A DNA stretch of 64,000 bases from DASUAL01 sp035763805 (lineage in GTDB: Bacteria; Gemmatimonadota; Gemmatimonadetes; Gemmatimonadales; GWC2-71-9). Positions 6,844-15,840 of this stretch are shown here, one piece after another. Under the pieces are notes generated by a model. That model saw only the letters and a program-made list of their open reading frames with translations, was not told the origin of the DNA and did not search any database. Numbering within the stretch: the stretch's first letter is position 1; each line of letters starts with the position of its first letter. Location: contig DASUAL010000092.1 in the NCBI GenBank assembly GCA_035763805.1, positions 1 through 64,000 on the forward strand, in the 5' to 3' direction. A program made the position numbers and the translations under genes.

Positions 6844-9042
6844 CATGAGGCGCTCCGGAGTGAGCGGGATCGCCCGCGGGTCCGCGCCCGTGGCCGCCGC
6901 CACGGCGTTCAAGATCGCGGGCCCGGGCCCGTCGATGGGGAGCTCGCCCAGCCCCTTCGCGCCCTGTCCGCCATGCGCGTAGGGGTTCTCGACGAACGCC
7001 ACACGGATCGGCGGAACATCGTCGCTCGTGGGGATGAGGTAGTTCGTGAGCTGGTTATTGACCATCGCTCCATCGGTGAACCTGCACTCCTCCATCAGTG
7101 CCCAGCCGATCCCCTGCACCACGCCGCCCTGGACCTGGCCCCGCGCCAGGGTCTCATTGATCACCTTCCCGACCTCCTGCACGGCGACGAAGTCGATTAC
7201 CCGCGTGGCGCACGTGCGCAGGTCCACTTCCACCTCGGCGACGTAGGCGGCCCAGGCGAACGCTCCGTAGGCGTCCCCCTGATAGCGTTCCTCGTCCCAA
7301 GTGATCCCGGGTGGAGGCTCGTAGACCGCCTCGCCCAGCAGCCGCTGCCCCGGGTGCTCCCGGTGCCAGCGCACGACGGCGTCCCGCACCGTGCGGCCCC
7401 GCGCGCGGTCGTCGAGTCCCAGGCGATGGCGCAGGTCGTCGCAGGCGCGCTCGATCAGGCGCCCCACCACCATCGTGGTGCGTGAGGCCACGGTCGGTCC
7501 GCTGTTGGGCACGCGCGCCGTGTCCGCCTCGCCGATCACGACGTCCTCGGGTGCGAGTCCGAGCCGATCGGCCGCGATCTGGGTGAACACCGTGAGCGTC
7601 CCCTGCCCCATCTCGATGTTCGCGCTCAGGACCTCGACCCGGCCATCCGGCAACCCCGCAACCCGGAGCCGGGAGTTCAGGTGCACCTCGCCGCCGCCCG
7701 TGAACCCGGCGCCGTGATAGAAAGTGGCGAGCCCGATGCCGCGCCGCATCGCCCGGTGCGCCGCGTTGAACGCCCGATGGGCGCGCTGCTTCTCGCGGTA
7801 GCCCGAGACGGCGAGGGCGCGCTCGAGCACGGCGACGCGGTCCGTGCCGTCCCGGATCACCTGGCCCGTCGCGGTGCGCTGCCCGTCCCGGATCAGATTG
7901 ATCCGGCGCAACTCCACGGAATCGAGCCCGAGCGTCTGCGCGATCACGTCCATGTGTCGCTCGCAGGCGAACAACGTTTGCGGGGCGCCGAACCCGCGAA
8001 ACGCGCCGAACGGCACCGCATTCGTGAACATCACGCGCCCCTGGATGCGCACGTTGTCGCAGGAGTAGGGTCCCGCCGCGTGAATGATCCCGCGGCTGAG
8101 CACCACCGGCGACAGCGTCACGTAGGCGCCGCCGTCGAGCACCACCTCGATGTCCTGGGCGAGGAGCCGACCGTCCTTGGTGAGCCCCGTGCGGTGGCGC
8201 ACGCGCGACGGATGGCGCTTGGTGGTCGCCGCCATGTCCTCGGGGCGATCGTAGACGAGCTTCACCGGGCGGCCCGCCTTGAGGGCGAGCAGTGCCGCGT
8301 GCAGCGCGATGGTCGAGGGGTATTCCTCCTTGCCACCGAACCCGCCGCCCGTCGGCGTCTGAATCACCCGCACGCGGTGCTCGTCGCGCCCAAGCGCGTG
8401 CTTGAGCGCGTTCAGTACGTAGTAAGGGCACTGCATCGAGCCCTTCACCACGAGCACGTCGTCTTCGAGCCAGGCGATCATGCCCTGCGTCTCCAGGTAG
8501 ACGTGCTCCTGCGCGCCCGTCTCGTACACGCGCTCGACCACGACGGGGGCTGCCGCGAGGGCTCGCTCCACGTCCCCCTTCTCGATCTTGAGCCGCTTGA
8601 GCACGTTGTCCGGCCCGTACTGGATCTGCTCCGGTCGCGGCGGGACCCGGAAGTCGAGTGCCGGGGACTCGGGCGCGACCACGACCTCCACGGCCCGGGC
8701 GGCTCGGCGCGCCACCTCGCGCGAGGGGTGCGCCACGAGCAGCACCGCTTCGTGCACGTGCCGCACATAGCCCGCCGCGAGCACGGGCTGGTCCCGCTCG
8801 ATGAGGATGATCTCGTTCCGCCCGGGGATGTCTCGGGCGTCGACGACGACCACCTCCGACCAATCGACCTCGGGACGGAACCGGACGGCCGTAATGCGGC
8901 CGCGCGGTGCTGGACTCCGGACCGTCATGCCCCAGAGCCCGCCCTCGAGCGGCAGGTCGTCGACGTAGCGCTCGCGTCCGGTGAGCTTGGCGAGCCCTTC
9001 GCGGCGGTGCATGGGTTCCAATTGTGGTCGGCCGCGGGGCAA
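6796..9042 (-). CDS. Xanthine dehydrogenase-type molybdopterin subunit
   Basis: The large catalytic subunit, 748 residues, binds the molybdenum cofactor and hydroxylates an aromatic heterocycle. Xanthine-dehydrogenase-like features include the GGGFGGKEEYPS loop, AFRGFGAPQ near residue 320, the IEMGQGTLTVFTQIAADRLG segment, and the glutamate-bearing GQGAKGLGELP end that supplies the catalytic base. It lacks the Cys-containing loop of form I CO dehydrogenase. A TTG at 9042 keeps the family's N-terminal strand; ATG 9012 is the alternative. The last dozen residues come from a heptad repeat. It heads the operon and is divergent from the 9200 operon. Confidence 0.9.
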   Translation of the reverse strand: MPRGRPQLEPMHRREGLAKLTGRERYVDDLPLEGGLWGMTVRSPAPRGRITAVRFRPEVDWSEVVVVDARDIPGRNEIILIERDQPVLAAGYVRHVHEAVLLVAHPSREVARRAARAVEVVVAPESPALDFRVPPRPEQIQYGPDNVLKRLKIEKGDVERALAAAPVVVERVYETGAQEHVYLETQGMIAWLEDDVLVVKGSMQCPYYVLNALKHALGRDEHRVRVIQTPTGGGFGGKEEYPSTIALHAALLALKAGRPVKLVYDRPEDMAATTKRHPSRVRHRTGLTKDGRLLAQDIEVVLDGGAYVTLSPVVLSRGIIHAAGPYSCDNVRIQGRVMFTNAVPFGAFRGFGAPQTLFACERHMDVIAQTLGLDSVELRRINLIRDGQRTATGQVIRDGTDRVAVLERALAVSGYREKQRAHRAFNAAHRAMRRGIGLATFYHGAGFTGGGEVHLNSRLRVAGLPDGRVEVLSANIEMGQGTLTVFTQIAADRLGLAPEDVVIGEADTARVPNSGPTVASRTTMVVGRLIERACDDLRHRLGLDDRARGRTVRDAVVRWHREHPGQRLLGEAVYEPPPGITWDEERYQGDAYGAFAWAAYVAEVEVDLRTCATRVIDFVAVQEVGKVINETLARGQVQGGVVQGIGWALMEECRFTDGAMVNNQLTNYLIPTSDDVPPIRVAFVENPYAHGGQGAKGLGELPIDGPGPAILNAVAAATGADPRAIPLTPERLMEIADFGFRTADSRAS

Positions 9043-9199
9043 ACGGCAATAACGGCCGCTTGCTGCGCCTCGGGCCGGGGAGTACGTTAGCGCCTCGACC
9101 TGCCGTCCAGCGCCCCGCCTGTCTGGCCGCGTCGGCTTGAAGCGGCCTCCTGGGCGTGGGCGCCGCCGTTTTCCGGCCCCGAACCGCGGAGGGCGCAGC

Positions 9200-9721
9200 G
9201 TGAAGGACCGAGTGGCCGCACAGATGACCGTGAACGGCGTGCCGTGCGAGCGCGCGGTGGAGCCGCGGCTGCTCCTCTCCGATTTCCTGCGCTACGAGCT
9301 CGGGCTCACCGGCACGCATGTGGGGTGCGAGCACGGCGTGTGCGGCGCCTGCACTGTCCTGCTGGACGGCGAGGCGGTGCGGTCGTGTCTCATGTTCGCG
9401 ATCCAGGCCGACGGGCACGAGGTCACGACGGTCGAGGGCCTGGCTCCGGACGGCGGGGGAGCAGGGAGCGAGTCGCTGCACCCGCTCCAGGCCGCGTTCC
9501 GCGAGGCCCATGCGTTGCAGTGCGGCTTCTGCACCCCGGGCATCTTGATGACGCTCGTCCCGTTCCTGCGCGACCATCCATCCCCGAACGAGCGCGAGAT
9601 CCGCGAGGCGCTCTCGGGGAATCTGTGTCGCTGCACCGGCTACCAGAACATCGTCGCGGCCGTGAAGCTCGCGTGTGACGCCCCCCCGCCCCCCCCGCCC
9701 TCCCCGTCGCTACGTCGGTGA
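9200..9721 (+). CDS. Molybdo-hydroxylase 2Fe-2S subunit (CoxS-like)
   Basis: The 173-residue iron-sulfur subunit carries the ferredoxin cluster ligands in C-E-H-G-V-C-G-A-C and the second cluster in CGFCTPG and LCRCTGY. GTG 9200 is chosen because GGAGGG at 9188-9193 precedes it at 6 nt. The open frame runs back to 9137, but that extension is basic, low-complexity and unlike the family. The C-terminal tail (a run of six prolines, then SPSLRR) is encoded by a poly-C tract that overlaps the next gene by 47 nt. First gene of the operon that runs towards the amidase. Confidence 0.88.
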   Translation: MKDRVAAQMTVNGVPCERAVEPRLLLSDFLRYELGLTGTHVGCEHGVCGACTVLLDGEAVRSCLMFAIQADGHEVTTVEGLAPDGGGAGSESLHPLQAAFREAHALQCGFCTPGILMTLVPFLRDHPSPNEREIREALSGNLCRCTGYQNIVAAVKLACDAPPPPPPSPSLRR

Positions 9722-12065
9722 GCGCGTGCGTCGCAACGAGGACGCGCGGCTGCTCACCGGCCGCGCGCTCTTCGTCGACGACGTCCAGGTCGAGGGGATG
9801 CTGCACGTCGCCTTCCTACGGAGCCAGCACGCCCACGCCTGCCTGCGTACTGTAGACGTCGCCGCCGCCCGGCGCCGCCCCGGCGTGGTCGCGGTGTACA
9901 CCGCGGCAGACCTGGGTGACTACTGGCGCCCCGGCCCGCTGCTTGTCCCGCCGCCGCCGATCGCCGGGCTCGTATTCAACGCGTGCACCCAGCTCCCCTT
10001 GGCGAGGGACAAGGTCCGCCACGTCGGCGAGCCGATCGCGATGGTCGTTGCGGAGAGCCGTTACCTCGCCGAAGACGCGCTCGACGACGTCATGGTGGAC
10101 GCGGAGCCGCTCGCCGCGGTGGTGGACGTCGAGGCCGCGCTCGCCCCGGGCGCCCCGCTCGTGCACGACCACCTGCCCTCGAACGTCGCGGCCCACGTGG
10201 TGCAGCGAAAGGGGGATTACGGGCGGGCCCGCGCCGGGGCGCACGCGACGATCAGGCGCCGCTTCCGCTACGACCGCGGCGCGTCGGCCGCAATCGAGAA
10301 CCGCGCGGTGGCAGCGCAGTGGGACCCGCGCGCCGAAGAGCTCACGGTTTGGGACACGACGCAGGCGCCGATCCCGATTCGGAACGGCCTCGCCAGCCTG
10401 CTCGGCCTGCTCGAGTCGCAGGTGCGCGTCATCGCACCGTTCGTGGGCGGCGGATTCGGGCCGAAGATCATGATGTTCTACCCGGAGGAGCTGCTGGTGC
10501 CATGGGCGGCGCTCCGCCTCGGTCGCCCGGTCAAATGGACGGAAGACCGGCAGGAGAACTTCTACGCCACGACCCAGGAGCGCGGCCAGGTCCACGACGC
10601 CGAGCTCGCGATCGCGCGCGACGGCAAGATCCTCGGTGTGCGCGACGTGTTCCTCCACGACACCGGCGCATACGATCCCTACGGGCTCACGGTGCCGATC
10701 AACAGCCAATGCACCCTGCTCGGACCCTACGACGTGCCCACCTACGAGAGCGAGTTCACCGCCGTCTTCACGAACAAGACGATCGTCACGCCGGTCCGCG
10801 GTGCGGGCCGCCAGCACGGCGTCTTCGTGATGGAGCGGCTGCTCGATTTCGCCGCCGCGGAGCTCGGGATCGACCGCGCCGAGATCCGCCGGCGCAATCT
10901 GCTCCGGCCAGAGCAGTTTCCCCACAACCACGAGATCATCTTCCAGGACTCGGCGCCGCTCGTGTACGACAGCGGCGACTACGCGCCGGCGCTCGACGAG
11001 GCGCTGCGGATCATCGGCTACGAGCGGTTCGTGCGAGACGAGCAGCCCCGGCTGCGTGCCGCGGGACGACACGTGGGGATTGGGGTCGTGTGCTACGTCG
11101 AAGGCACGGGAATCGGACCCTACGAGGGCGCGCGCGTCACCGTGGAGCCGAGCGGCCGCGTGCGGGTCGCGACCGGCGTCGGGACTCAAGGGCAGGGACA
11201 CTTCACCGCGTTCGCCCAGATCGTCGCCGAGGTGCTGGGCGTGGACGTGGAACGGGTGCACGTGATCACGGGCGACACGCGCGAATTCCACTGGGGCACC
11301 GGCACGTTCGCGAGTCGCGGCGCCGTCGTGGCGGGCAGTGCCTGCCACGCCGCCGCCCTCGCCGTGCGCGAGCGGATCCTCGACGTCGCGAGCCGTCATC
11401 TCGAAGCGGCGAAGCAGGACCTCGAGCTTGCGGACGGGCACGTGCGGGTGCGGGGCGCCCCCGATTCCGCCGTCTCGCTGGGCGAGCTCGCGCTCAAAGC
11501 CAATCCGCTGCGCGGCGCCGTACGGCCCGGCACCGAGCCCGGGCTCGAGGCGACGGCGTACTTCGGGCCGGCCCGGGGCAGCACGGCGAACGGCGTGCAC
11601 GCGGCGATTGTGGAGGTCGATCCCGAGACGGCGCTGGTCGAGGTGCGGCGCTACGTCGTGGTGCATGACAGCGGGCGGGTCATCAATCCCCTGCTGGTGG
11701 ACGGCCAGATCCAGGGCGGCGTGGCGCACGGCATCGGAAACGCCTTCTACGAGCAGCTCGTGTACGACGAGAACGGTCAGCTCCTGAATGCCTCGTTCAT
11801 GGACTACCTGCTGCCCACGGCGACCGACGTGCCGCCCGTCGAGACGGCGCATCGAGAGACTCCATCCCCCTTGAACCCCCTGGGCGTGAAGGGCGTGGGC
11901 GAGGCCGGCGCGATCCCCACGGGCGCGGCGTTCGCGCAGGCCGTCGAGGACGCCCTCAGCGACTACGGCGTGGAGATCACGGAGATCCCGCTCAGCCCGA
12001 ACCGGCTGTTCGAGTTGATCACCCAAGCCGGGCGTGGCGGTGCGGGGGGGCGCCCCAAGCGATGA
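9675..12065 (+). CDS. Molybdo-hydroxylase Mo subunit (form II CoxL-like)
   Basis: The 796-residue catalytic subunit belongs to the CoxL/aldehyde-oxidase group. Its active-site loop reads TPVRGAGRQ near residue 378, where form I CO dehydrogenase has a Cys-containing CSFR loop. It is therefore not a CO dehydrogenase and should hydroxylate an organic substrate. Other family marks are GGGFGPKIMMFYPEE, VGTQGQGHFTAFAQI and the final GVKGVGEAGAIPT glutamate loop. GTG 9675 lies within the 2Fe-2S gene; a later start near 9726 is possible. It overlaps the CoxG-like gene by 4 nt. The likely substrate is an N-heterocycle, judged by the downstream genes. Confidence 0.88.
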   Translation: MTPPRPPRPPRRYVGERVRRNEDARLLTGRALFVDDVQVEGMLHVAFLRSQHAHACLRTVDVAAARRRPGVVAVYTAADLGDYWRPGPLLVPPPPIAGLVFNACTQLPLARDKVRHVGEPIAMVVAESRYLAEDALDDVMVDAEPLAAVVDVEAALAPGAPLVHDHLPSNVAAHVVQRKGDYGRARAGAHATIRRRFRYDRGASAAIENRAVAAQWDPRAEELTVWDTTQAPIPIRNGLASLLGLLESQVRVIAPFVGGGFGPKIMMFYPEELLVPWAALRLGRPVKWTEDRQENFYATTQERGQVHDAELAIARDGKILGVRDVFLHDTGAYDPYGLTVPINSQCTLLGPYDVPTYESEFTAVFTNKTIVTPVRGAGRQHGVFVMERLLDFAAAELGIDRAEIRRRNLLRPEQFPHNHEIIFQDSAPLVYDSGDYAPALDEALRIIGYERFVRDEQPRLRAAGRHVGIGVVCYVEGTGIGPYEGARVTVEPSGRVRVATGVGTQGQGHFTAFAQIVAEVLGVDVERVHVITGDTREFHWGTGTFASRGAVVAGSACHAAALAVRERILDVASRHLEAAKQDLELADGHVRVRGAPDSAVSLGELALKANPLRGAVRPGTEPGLEATAYFGPARGSTANGVHAAIVEVDPETALVEVRRYVVVHDSGRVINPLLVDGQIQGGVAHGIGNAFYEQLVYDENGQLLNASFMDYLLPTATDVPPVETAHRETPSPLNPLGVKGVGEAGAIPTGAAFAQAVEDALSDYGVEITEIPLSPNRLFELITQAGRGGAGGRPKR
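9681..9705. repeat. Poly-C tract in the CoxS/CoxL overlap
   Basis: Runs of 7, 8, 3 and 4 cytosines are separated by single bases. The tract lies where the 2Fe-2S and Mo-subunit reading frames overlap. On the minus strand it is four G-runs with one-base loops, able to form a G-quadruplex. A 20-base core, C7-G-C8-G-C3, recurs exactly at 46338-46357. Confidence 0.8.
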
Positions 12066-12529
12066 TCGTCGAGGGGACGTTCACCTTCCAGGGGCCGCGC
12101 GAGACGGTGTGGGAGCTGCTCCAGAACCCCGACGTGCTGGTGAAGGTGCTGCCCGGAGCGAAGCGGCTGGTGCGCGCCGGTGAAGACCGCTTCGACGGCG
12201 TGATGCAGGTGGGTGTGGGACCGGTGACTGCCGCTGAGTTCACGGTCTCCGTGATGCTCAAGGACAAGGTGCCGCCCCAGTACTACGCGATGGAGGTGGA
12301 CTCGAAGGGCACGCTTGGCTTCACGCGCGGCAGTGCCCGGGTCGCGCTCGAGGTGCTGGCGGACGGCGGCACATTGATGAAGTACACGGCCGAACTCCAG
12401 GTGGGCGGGAAGATCGCGGGGGTCGGCCAGCGCCTCCTCGATCAGGTGGCCAAGCTGATGACGCGCCAGGGGCTCGAGGCGTTGAACAAGGAGCTGCGCG
12501 CGCGCCTCGCGGGGGGGAGTTCCCGGTGA
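12062..12529 (+). CDS. CoxG-like SRPBCC protein
   Basis: A 155-residue single-domain START/SRPBCC-fold protein of the CoxG group, often encoded inside CO-dehydrogenase-type operons. Family features are the opening strand VEGTFTFQGPRETVWELLQNPDVLVKVLPG and the closing amphipathic helix. In Oligotropha CoxG has been linked to membrane anchoring of the enzyme. Here a role in assembly or membrane attachment of the 9200-13404 hydroxylase is inferred from position. There is no signal peptide or membrane helix. It overlaps both neighbours by 4 nt (ATGA and GTGA). Confidence 0.85.
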   Translation: MIVEGTFTFQGPRETVWELLQNPDVLVKVLPGAKRLVRAGEDRFDGVMQVGVGPVTAAEFTVSVMLKDKVPPQYYAMEVDSKGTLGFTRGSARVALEVLADGGTLMKYTAELQVGGKIAGVGQRLLDQVAKLMTRQGLEALNKELRARLAGGSSR

Positions 12530-13404
12530 AACCAGCGGCCTTCGAGTACCACCGTCCCGACACGCTGGACGAGGCGCTCGCACTTCTGGCTGCGCGCGCG
12601 GGTGAGGCGAAGCCCCTCGCCGGCGGCCAGAGCCTGATCCCGGCCATGAATTTCCGGCTCGCCCGGCCGGGCGTGCTGGTGGACCTGAACCGCCTGGCCG
12701 AGCTCGCCTACGTGCGCCCCGCAGAGGGCGGCCTCCGGATCGGCGCGATGACGCGCCAGCGCGTGGTGGAGCGAAGCTCCGCCGTCCAGGGCGCGGCACC
12801 GCTGCTTGCAGAAGCGCTGCCGTTCGTCGCGCACCCCCAGATCCGCAACCGCGGCACGGTGGGCGGGAGCCTCGCGCACGCCGACCCCGCGGCCGAGCTC
12901 CCCGCCGTGATGGTGGCGCTCGCCGCGCGGTTCGAGGCGCGGAGCCGCTCGGGCTCGCGTACGATCCCTGCGGCCGAGTTCTTCACGGGGCTCTTCGGCA
13001 CCGCGCTCGCGCCCGACGAGCTGCTGGTCGAGATCGCGCTGCCGCCGCTGCCCGCGCGGAGCGCGACGGCGTTCTTGGAAGTAGCGCGCCGCCACGGCGA
13101 CTACGCGCTCGTCGGCGTGGCGGCGGTCGTGACGCTGGACGAGCGTGGCCGCTGCCGCGAGGCACGGATCACCCTGCTGTCCGTGGGCGGCGGGCCGGTG
13201 CTCGCCGCGGAGGCCGCCAGGGTCCTCGCGGGCCAGACGCCGTCCGAGGACGTCGTTCGCGCGGCGGCCGAGGCCGCCGCGACGCGTGATGCAGACCCGC
13301 CCTCGGACATCCACGCGTCCGCGGGGTATCGCCGGCACCTCGCGGCCGTGCTCACGCGCCGCGCGCTGGTGCGGGCGTTCGAGCGCGCGGGGCACGTCGC
13401 GTGA
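12526..13404 (+). CDS. Molybdo-hydroxylase FAD subunit (CoxM-like)
   Basis: The 292-residue FAD subunit completes the second hydroxylase. The PLAGGQSLIPAMNFRLARP loop near residue 35 and HPQIRNRGTVGGSLAHADPAAELPA near residue 105 are the two FAD-binding signatures; the C-terminal flavin domain follows. It starts with GTG inside the CoxG stop and ends in a GTGA overlap with the permease gene. Enzyme and transporter are therefore translated as one coupled unit. Confidence 0.9.
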   Translation: MKPAAFEYHRPDTLDEALALLAARAGEAKPLAGGQSLIPAMNFRLARPGVLVDLNRLAELAYVRPAEGGLRIGAMTRQRVVERSSAVQGAAPLLAEALPFVAHPQIRNRGTVGGSLAHADPAAELPAVMVALAARFEARSRSGSRTIPAAEFFTGLFGTALAPDELLVEIALPPLPARSATAFLEVARRHGDYALVGVAAVVTLDERGRCREARITLLSVGGGPVLAAEAARVLAGQTPSEDVVRAAAEAAATRDADPPSDIHASAGYRRHLAAVLTRRALVRAFERAGHVA

Positions 13405-14885
13405 CTCGCCGAGACATGGTCGAGCTCCCCGAGGCGCTGCCTGCCTCGGCGCTCGTCAACGCGGACCTAGCACCCACCGGGATCGGCCAGCGGACGTGGA
13501 ACGTGTGGCACATCGCCTCGCTCTGGGTCGGGATGAGCGTCTGTATCCCGACGTACATGCTCGCGGCGAGCATGATCGACGCCGGGATGAACTGGTGGCA
13601 GAGCCTCGTCGCGATTCTGCTCGGCAACGCCATTGTGCTCGTCCCGCTGGTGATCAACGCGCACGCGGGGACGCGCTACGGGATCCCGTTCCCGGTCTAC
13701 GCGCGGGCTGCCTTCGGTCCCCGCGGCGCCCACATCCCGTCGCTGCTCCGCTCGGTGGTCGCATGCGGATGGTTCGGGATCCAGACGTGGATCGGCGGGC
13801 TGGCGATCAATGCGCTGCTCGAGATCCTGTGGCCCGGATGGCGGGCGCTGGGCGGGGAGTGGCGGTTCATGGGATACGGCGTGCCGCACTACCTGAGCTT
13901 CCTGCTCTTCTGGGTGATCAACCTCTACTTCGTGTGGGCGGGGACCGAGAGCATCAAGTGGCTCGAGACGCTGTCGGCGCCGTTCCTGATCGTCACGGGG
14001 CTCGCCCTGCTCGCCTGGGCGGCGCTGCGGGTCGGGGGGATCGGCGCGATCCTCCGGCAGGCGGACGCCCTGCGCCCGGCCACGACACAGACGTCGTTCT
14101 TGGGTGTCTTCATCCCCTGGGTCACGGCGATGGTCGGCTACTGGGCCACGCTGTCGCTCAACATCCCCGACTTCACCCGGTACGCGAAGAGTCAGCGCGA
14201 CCAAGCGCTCGGCCAGGCGCTCGGCCTGCTTACCACGATGCCGCTGTTCGCCTTCATCGGCGTCGCCGTGACGAGCGCCACGCTCATCCTCTACGGACAG
14301 GCGATCTGGAACCCCGTGGACCTGCTCGCCCGGCTCACCGTGGAGTCGGGGAATCCGGCGCTCGGCCTCGTCGCGATGGTGGCGCTCGCCGTCGCGACGC
14401 TCACCACGAACATCGCGGCCAACATCGTGGCCCCCGCGAACAGCTTCGCGAACCTGAGCCCACAGCGCATCAGCTTCAGGCGGGGCGGCCTGCTTGCCGG
14501 AGCGATCGGGATTGTCATCTTCCCCTGGAAGCTGCTCGACATGTATCAGACGTGGCTCATTACGTATTCGGGCCTGCTCGGCGCCGTCGGTGGCGTGATC
14601 ATCTGCGACTACGTCGTGATCCGGCGGGGCGAGCTGTCGCTGCGCGACCTCTACGACGAGCGCGGAGCCTATGCCTACACGCGCGGAGTGAACCGGCGGG
14701 CGGTCGTGGCCCTCGTCGCAGGGATCGCCGTCGCCCTCGCGGGGACGCTCCACCCGGCGCTCCGCTTCCTGTTCGACGGCGCGTGGTTTTCAGCAACCAT
14801 TGTCTCGTTCTCCGTGTATTGGGTGCTCATGAATGCGGAATTCGGAATGTGGAATGCGGAGTTGAAAGGGAAGGTCGAGCAGTGA
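13401..14885 (+). CDS. NCS1-family nucleobase/hydantoin permease
   Basis: A 494-residue inner-membrane transporter with about 12 helices, of the NCS1 (Mhp1/PucI/CodB-like) family. NCS1 members import nucleobases, hydantoins, allantoin or related heterocycles with Na+ or H+. Recognisable parts are the WHIASLWVGMSVCIPTYML first helix, the MNWWQSLVAILLGN loop with the substrate-stacking Trp, and TTNIAANIVAPANS in a later helix. It is coupled to the FAD-subunit gene, so its cargo is probably the substrate of that enzyme. The final residues (NAEFGMWNAEL) are encoded by heptad repeats and extend beyond the last helix. Confidence 0.9.
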   Translation: MTRRDMVELPEALPASALVNADLAPTGIGQRTWNVWHIASLWVGMSVCIPTYMLAASMIDAGMNWWQSLVAILLGNAIVLVPLVINAHAGTRYGIPFPVYARAAFGPRGAHIPSLLRSVVACGWFGIQTWIGGLAINALLEILWPGWRALGGEWRFMGYGVPHYLSFLLFWVINLYFVWAGTESIKWLETLSAPFLIVTGLALLAWAALRVGGIGAILRQADALRPATTQTSFLGVFIPWVTAMVGYWATLSLNIPDFTRYAKSQRDQALGQALGLLTTMPLFAFIGVAVTSATLILYGQAIWNPVDLLARLTVESGNPALGLVAMVALAVATLTTNIAANIVAPANSFANLSPQRISFRRGGLLAGAIGIVIFPWKLLDMYQTWLITYSGLLGAVGGVIICDYVVIRRGELSLRDLYDERGAYAYTRGVNRRAVVALVAGIAVALAGTLHPALRFLFDGAWFSATIVSFSVYWVLMNAEFGMWNAELKGKVEQ

Positions 14886-14913
14886 TCGAGACTCCCATTG
14901 CCATTCCGCATTC
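14831..14913. repeat. Second heptad repeat, at the permease 3' end
   Basis: Units GAATGCG, GAATTCG, GAATGTG and GAATGCG run in tandem at 14831-14860. A shorter inverted copy (CATTGCCATTCCGCATTC) lies at 14896-14913, between the permease stop and the next gene. The unit resembles the GGATTGC heptads at 6756-6843. The first arm encodes the C-terminus of the permease. Confidence 0.7.
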
Positions 14914-14937
14914 ACTCGGTAACCCGGAGGTTGCCCC

Positions 14938-15738
14938 ATGAAGCTGTACGATCTCTCGCAACCGTTGAACGAGCGCAGCTCGTTCTGGCCCTACTACCCG
15001 CCGTTCGAGGTGAAGTACATCAAGCGCAAGGCCGAGCACGGCGTGAACGCACAATACATCATGACCTCGAACCACATGGGCACGCACCTCGACGCGCCGC
15101 GTCACTTCGTCACCGCCGGCAAGACCATCGACGAGCTGCCGCTCGATTGGCTGTGCGGCCCGGGGGTGATCGTGGACCTGCGCGACGAGATGGACGAACT
15201 GGCGGTGTACACGCCCCAGATGATCGAGAAACGGGTCGAGATCAAGCGGGGCGACATCCTGCTCTTGCACACGGGGTGGCACAGGTACGCGGACTTCGGC
15301 GCCACACCGGACGAGGAGCGCTACTACCACTACCACCCCGGGGCGCATCCCGACCTCGTCCCCTGGCTGCTGGAAAAGCGGGTCCACGTCTGGGGAGTGG
15401 ACTGCGTCTCCACCGACCACCCGATGAACCTCCCGATCGGCCGGTTCCTGGGCAAAGGCGCCCACGGGCACTGCGACCGCGTGCGGGCGAAGGCGGAGAA
15501 GAAGTTCGGCGGCAAAGACGCGGTGGACCGGATGTTCCCCGACTCTGCCTACCAGCTGACCCACAACGCGCTGTTTCCCAAGGACTGCATCCACATCGAG
15601 AACCTGGGCGGCGAGATCGAGGCTCCCGAGCTCCAGAACAAGCGGCTGATCGTCGGGTGCTTTCCGTGGAAGTTCAAGGGGGGCGAGGCGGCGTTCGCGC
15701 GTGTGGTAGCGTTCTTCGGCACGTGGGAGGCCCCGTGA
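14938..15738 (+). CDS. Cyclase-family metal hydrolase (isatin-hydrolase/kynurenine-formamidase type)
   Basis: A 266-residue member of the cyclase family, Mn/Zn amidohydrolases that open cyclic or N-formyl amides. The metal signature is HMGTHLDAPRHF near residue 43. Also present are ILLLHTGWHRY and WGVDCVSTDHPMN near residue 150. The start ATG 14938 has CGGAGG 8 nt upstream. It is the third catalytic step encoded by the operon and is well placed to open the ring of the hydroxylated product. Isatin hydrolase, kynurenine formamidase and polyketide cyclase functions share this fold, so the substrate stays open. Confidence 0.85.
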   Translation: MKLYDLSQPLNERSSFWPYYPPFEVKYIKRKAEHGVNAQYIMTSNHMGTHLDAPRHFVTAGKTIDELPLDWLCGPGVIVDLRDEMDELAVYTPQMIEKRVEIKRGDILLLHTGWHRYADFGATPDEERYYHYHPGAHPDLVPWLLEKRVHVWGVDCVSTDHPMNLPIGRFLGKGAHGHCDRVRAKAEKKFGGKDAVDRMFPDSAYQLTHNALFPKDCIHIENLGGEIEAPELQNKRLIVGCFPWKFKGGEAAFARVVAFFGTWEAP

Positions 15739-15840
15739 CGCTCCAGCGGGGACCCGTTCCGGCGCGGCTCCACGACAACCACCCCACTGCGCCCCTGGGA
15801 CCCGCGCCTCCAGGGTCCCCGCTCCTCGCGTCCGGTCCAG

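Noticed and set aside
9675..12065. CO dehydrogenase large subunit
   Set aside because: The active-site loop reads VRGAGRQ and lacks the Cys-containing CSFR motif of form I CO dehydrogenase, so CO oxidation is not supported.
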